Positions 59,641-64,000 of a stretch of DNA of 64,000 nt are shown here, piece by piece; position 1 is the first letter of the stretch; each line of letters begins with the position of its first letter. Below the pieces are notes generated by a model. That model searched no databases and was not told where the DNA came from. It saw nothing but the letters and a program-made list of their open reading frames with translations. The DNA comes from Hevea brasiliensis. Taxonomy: Eukaryota > Streptophyta > Magnoliopsida > Malpighiales > Euphorbiaceae. Both the position numbers and the translations under genes were made by a program. The stretch is from the NCBI RefSeq assembly GCF_030052815.1, contig NC_079510.1, positions 47,954,725 to 48,018,724 of the forward strand. Reading direction: 5' to 3'.

Positions 59641-60030
59641 TTAAAATTAGGTGTGAGAATCGGATAAGAACTCTCCTCCGATCTCTCTTAAATTCTGAGA
59701 GGAGATCGGATAAGAATCCTCCTCCGGTCTCTTTTGGGGTATTTAAAATTTAGGATTGAGGATCGGATAAGAACTCTCCTCCGATCTCTTTTAAGTATTC
59801 ATTAAAATTTTAGCTCAGGGATCGGATAAGAATTTTCCTCCAATTTCTATTTAATGTTTATTAAAATTTTGAATTGAGACCGGATAAGAACTCTTCTCCG
59901 ATCTCTATTTAATATTCATTAAAATTTTGAGTTGAGACCGGATAAGAACTCTCCTCCGATCTCTATTTATTTTAAATTTTGAGTTGAGAATCGGATAAGA
60001 ACTCTCTTCCGATCTCTTTTTAAATTAACA
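59641..60030. repeat. Seven-copy tandem repeat, each unit a hairpin
   Basis: CGGATAAGAA occurs seven times from 59661 at intervals of about 40-65 bases. Each unit reads (GA)GATCGGA-TAAGAACTCTCC-TCCGATC(TC), with arms of 7-9 bases and a 12-base loop. Between units lie AT-rich spacers such as TTTAATATTCATTAAAATTTT. Confidence 0.9.
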
Positions 60031-61697
60031 GGAACCTTAATGGGATCCTTCCGATCTCCCAAATTTTAATTTCAGCTACATGTCATAAGAGCCTAAAGCT
60101 AAGGATTCTGGCATTCAAAGATACTGGGGATAAGGCTTCTTGATACCTTGTGACTAAACGGGGAATACTAGACTTGACTTACCGACCTTCCATGTAGTCA
60201 TCTTACCAATACCTATTAATGTCCGATCTATTCTGTTTCGTTTACTTTGGTTTTATTCCACTTTATGGCATCTTGCCGAATTGCCGTTTACGTCAGCCTA
60301 ATAGTTTGGCTATTTTCCTGACGTGTTATTCAGGCTCTCTCTTTTAAAAGAGACCCTTAAGTTACAGTTACCTACGTTTTACCAAACCACTTACACGCTA
60401 CTAGGAGCTAGAAAACTTGCATTCAGAAATGACGAAGATTAATAAAATGATGGACTAATCACTAAAGAGATAACTCGAGAGTAACATTCTTTGGGGTTCT
60501 TTTGCACAAAATGAACTTGGAGAAAATCGCATACGTAAGAAGAACAAAGAAAGTGCGAAAAGTAAACGTAACCACTTAATAAAACAACAATATGAGCTCT
60601 TACCTGTAAGGAGCCAAATCTATTGAAATAACTACGGGGTGACGAATAGTGATAAGGCAGCGGATTGATTAGCCTGAGGGTTGATGTTCATCGTGAACGA
60701 AAGGGTGCTTAGCTAAAATGCAATCAGATTAAGATAAAAACCGAGTGGAATGAAGTTTAGCTTGGACAATGGGAATGAAAACAGAGATGATAAAGGGCTA
60801 AAAGTGAGAGTGTGACCAGATAATGAACAAACTGAAAATGTAGAGTTCCAGTATTCAGAATCCTTTTCAAGAAAACACTTTAGAAAACTAGTTTCAAAAG
60901 TCTTTCTAATCAACACTTCTAAGTAGCAGAGTAACAAACTGAATGAAGTTTCAGAGTTCTTCCGCTATAATAACTACCTCTCTTTTTGTCCGTCCCTTGA
61001 ATAGTTTTTCATGCAGGTATTTATAGGAATCGGGTGCTCCCCATGAAGGGTCAGGATTTATTTTGAGGGAGATGGAGGGTCGAGATTTTGAAGGACCTGA
61101 TCGGATGCTTGAGAATTAAAGAGAACCAAAATGAACGGCTGAGATTATTCTTCAGAATATTTGTCCTTTTCTTCTTTCACTCTGACGGTCTCAAATCCTC
61201 TTGTCCGGAGCGATCTGAGGGCTAAGAGCGAAAGGCGCTGGTCTTGTCGTCTCCTCTCTTGATCCAAGGGCTCCGGGTTCGTCCTTACAAGTGAAATCAA
61301 CGGTGGAGGCTGACGACGGTTATTTGGGATTCGTCTTATTCTTTTTGCCTTCCGATCCCTCCTATGCTCCTATTCCGATCTCTCATGCTGATCCCCCATG
61401 TTCCGATCTCTATAATTCCGATCCCTAGAGATCGCCCAAATGATGTAATCCGATCTTTTGGAAATAAAAGTCAATTCTCATCTTGTTATTATTGCATTGA
61501 TTATTTTCCGATCTCTGATGTGTTTACCCGATCTGGTTCCTAACTGAACAACCCTTAACTGATCCAATATGCCGATCTCTAATTAGCCGCTCTCTTTATG
61601 GAATTTGGAGTGTTCGGGAGACGTGTCAGAACAGCTGACGAATCCCATTACCCGATGCATTGCCTGGGACATCGTGAGCACTAAATGCTCGGACGAG

Positions 61698-61705
61698 TAT
61701 AAATA
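61698..61705 (+). promoter_or_regulatory. TATA box ahead of the transposon ORF
   Basis: TATAAATA followed by GGGG, 166 bases upstream of the ATG at 61864. A possible 5'-UTR intron donor (CCG|GTAAGG) lies near 61812. Confidence 0.55.
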
Positions 61706-61863
61706 GGGGTGAAGGGTTAGCCATTTGCTCACTTATGCCATTTTCTGTCTCTCGCGAGCAATTCCAAAATTCTCCCGATTTTTCAAGCTCTTCCGACTCC
61801 GTTCAAGCTCCGGTAAGGGTTTTAATCCTTCTTTTAGCTTTAAGTTTTTTGTTTTCCTTAAAA

Positions 61864-63738
61864 ATGAGCGGCGCCGAAGGTCAGAGAGCTGCAAGCCCAC
61901 CTTCCGTCCATGTTTCATAGTCGTCTGATGAAGAAGAGGTGGTCGGGCCGAGCGCACAACCAGAACCTCTTAGGGTCTCCGTTCCAGCTCGGGGGCGGAT
62001 CGCACCATCAAGGCATGCACCTCCTTCGGGGAGGGAGAATCTTCCTATGGACGAGCTGCCGTCGATCTTGCAAGAATCCGATCTGCAATTGTTTAGCCAG
62101 GAGTACAACATTGAGCCCGATTCATATGAACTTATCCGGTGTCACGGCGATCACCGAGCCGATCACTCCTTTGAAGAGAATGACATGGTGATGGTATACG
62201 AGGAACAGTTAAAGGCCGGTCTTCGGTTCCCTCTGGATGACTTCTTCAAGGAGGTCCTAAAATTCCACCAAGTGTGCATCGCCCAAATTCACCCTAACTC
62301 GTGGCGGATCTTGGTAGCCTTCCGAGGCCTGTGCCGAGCTAAGGGAATCAGACCTACGGCTAAGGTGTTCGCCGAACTGCACAGGCTGACTCGCCGAAAG
62401 GACAATGAGCATTGGTTCTTTCAGGCGAAGCCTCATTGCGGGCTCTTCACCGATCTGCCCTCCTCCCTTAAGAATTGGAAGAACCGCTTCTTCATTCTGA
62501 GGAGCAAAAATCCGACCTGCTTCGAGGACTTCCCCCATAGTTGGTGGCACCAGGGGCCCTTGATTCCGAAGCGTATTACCCTGAACAAGGAGGAAAGCCT
62601 AATAGTGCTGGAGCTGAAGAATCAAGCTGCCACTCAAAAGTACTCCTGTTTAGATGCGTGGATCGCCGAAATTGCATCATTGGACGATGGAGTTGATCAC
62701 GGGCGAAAAGCGCGGGCTTCAGCTCTCTGATCTTGGCATCGGTATTTTCTATTTCTCAGATCTTTGGACCTTATCGATCTCACTGACCTCTTTTTTGTGT
62801 AGGTATGGTGGGCGGTGAAGGTTCCAGGATGCGGAAGAAGGAGAGAGAGATTTCCCGGAAAATAAAGGAGATGAAGCGTTCGGCACTACTTCAAACACCT
62901 GGCCATGAACCTGGGGAGATACAAGGGGATCTGCCCCGACCTTCAGGACCACCGATCACAGAAGCTGTCCGATCTCCTCCTCAAAGGGAAGAGCCGGCCG
63001 CTCCTCTCCAGCTGCTCCCAAAGACGTAGGGGGTCGTTTCGACCTCCTACGAGGCCCCCTTCTCGTGGCGCCCAAGTGCCGATCACTTCTTTGGAGAACA
63101 ACTGATCGTTTCGAGAACCCCTATTTTGCCAAAGTCTTGGGGTCTTCCATCTGCCTTCGGGAGGATCGGGACAGACTGTCTCAGGACAATCTTGACGACA
63201 TCCTAACCCGCTCCATGAGTCTGAATGTAAAGTGCCTGGTGAACCAGCACATAGTTCGGGAAAAGGCTTACCGCTTGGGTAAGGAGGTCGAGAAAAAGAT
63301 TCAAGAAGTCGAAAGAAAGAGTCAAGAAGTGGCATCCCTCCGATCCCAACTCTCATCCACTCAAGATTACATATCTCAAATTGAGGGGAGGGTGAAGTAC
63401 TATGAGGATAAGTGCCGAATGCACTCATGTTCTGCCGAGAGGATCGAGCCCTTAGAGAAGTCCAGGCACTCCGGGCCAACGAAGCTGCTCAGGTCGCTCA
63501 TCTTGCTGAGGAGCTTAAGGCAAAAGATGAAGAGATGGTGACAGGAATAGCCGGTGCCTATGTGAACGCTCACAAGGATCTCTTGGCCGAGCTCTAAAAG
63601 CGTTACCCAGAGGAGGACTTCTCTTGGATGGCCGACCTGGCTCCCGAAGGCGAGGAGGAAAGCGAAGAGGAAGCCGAGGGTGAGAGAAGAAATGAGCAAA
63701 ATGTAGATCAGGCTGGGGGTGATCCCCCAGCCGAATGA
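61864..63738 (+). pseudogene. Putative gypsy type transposon protein (Transposase_28-like), broken
   Basis: An ATG at 61864 opens a frame with a TAG at 61918-61920. It then runs open to 62730. The part at about 62200-62520 (LKAGLRFPLDDFFKEVLKF, ..HPNSWRILVAFRGLCR, ..FTDLPSSLKNWKNRFF) matches the plant domain known as 'putative gypsy type transposon'. A frameshift near 62685 is needed to reach a good donor at 62742; the intron 62742-62802 then joins the MVGGEGSRMRKK exon. That exon is broken again near 63027 and 63420. The C-terminal part has a Gln/Glu/Lys-rich coiled coil (about 63275-63590) and an acidic tail ending at 63738. The function of this ORF is not established. Exon structure and breaks are read by eye. 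Confidence 0.75.
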
Positions 63739-64000
63739 CTTGTACAAATTTTTTTGAAATGAAATGAAGTGCCTCTTTTGTTCAATGAATGATTGTGATC
63801 GAAAAATCTCTAAATTACTTAATACTTGATTGTCTGAGTACATCGAAGTAACTGAAAGAGATTATTAACCTAAGTGTGAGAGATCGGAAAACATAATGAG
63901 CATGAGATCGATAGGGAATCAACATTAATCGGGACTTGATTAAAATTGGAAATTTGACTTGAACACTTAAGATCGAAATCCTTATTAAACCGGACCAAAA
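63739..64000 (+). other. Sequence 3' of the transposon ORF
   Basis: No gene seen; the element presumably continues right of the window. AGATCGG/GATCGAAA motifs recur here as in the leader. Confidence 0.4.

Larger units (their letters stand above)
59232..64000 (+). mobile_element. Left part of an LTR-retroelement-like unit with a 'putative gypsy type transposon' ORF
   Basis: A sharp change from AT-rich to mixed composition occurs at about 59232. The leader contains TGTCGCAAGGGATTTTGCGG and GGGTCCGTAAACGGGTGGGG...GTTAGGCACCCC, blocks I associate with plant Gypsy-like repeats. A tandem hairpin repeat, a TATA box and a broken ORF follow. Only one side is in the window, so LTRs and ends cannot be established. 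Confidence 0.6.

Noticed and set aside
59641..60030. CRISPR-like array
   Set aside because: Repeats are hairpins with AT-rich spacers that resemble each other, in plant DNA; this is a tandem repeat and not a CRISPR array.
62943..63479. Minus-strand 178-residue frame
   Set aside because: Shadow of the transposon ORF; no recognisable domain.

Overview
This window is plant nuclear DNA, almost certainly from a eudicot. It has spliced genes with GT-AG introns, families seen only in plants (trichome birefringence-like, CHUP1-like, SAG12/SAG39-type protease), Sirevirus-type Copia and plant Gypsy retrotransposons, and very AT-rich intergenic DNA. The protease and the transposon mix suggest a woody Malpighiales/Euphorbiaceae-like genome, but that is an impression and not something the sequence proves.

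Layout. 1-5746: 3' half of a Sirevirus-like Copia element (RT-RNase H, env-like third ORF, four GGGGGAG motifs, 3' LTR). 6815-8012: intact two-exon papain-like cysteine protease. 8.2-18.9 kb: gene-poor AT-rich DNA with a 761-bp terminal-inverted-repeat element (11773-12533). 18923-21497: intact five-exon TBL (PMR5/TBL) gene. 22016-23190: LINE-like remnant (minus strand) carrying a complete 427-bp TRIM with a perfect target-site duplication. 24613-25542: intact three-exon minus-strand gene of the Lin0512 family, probably plastid-targeted. 26468-37836: full-length minus-strand Copia element with TA...CA LTR ends. Its 5' LTR is split by a 6.6-kb Gypsy element (31078-37683) that has lost integrase and most of one LTR. 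39.5-46.3 kb: rearranged CHUP1-like locus on the minus strand. Its promoter plus first exon are tandemly duplicated, one exon copy is open but orphaned, the other is decayed, and the 3' end is separately duplicated. 46114-48805: a solo Gypsy LTR that the duplication cuts through. 52911-53824: 5' part of a class-II phospholipase A1/DAD1-like lipase, truncated after the catalytic serine. 59.2-64 kb: left part of another retroelement with a seven-copy hairpin tandem repeat, a promoter and a frameshifted 'putative gypsy type transposon' ORF.

Three genes look functional as read: the cysteine protease (vacuolar/senescence proteolysis), the TBL protein (polysaccharide O-acetylation in the Golgi) and the Lin0512 protein (unknown role). 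They are unrelated and do not form an operon or pathway. Everything else with coding similarity is broken or transposon-borne. I found no CRISPR array, rRNA gene or convincing intact tRNA, and no clear new 'system'. The most distinctive material is structural: the duplication history of the CHUP1-like locus, the nested retrotransposons with readable target-site duplications, and the hairpin repeat leader near 60 kb.
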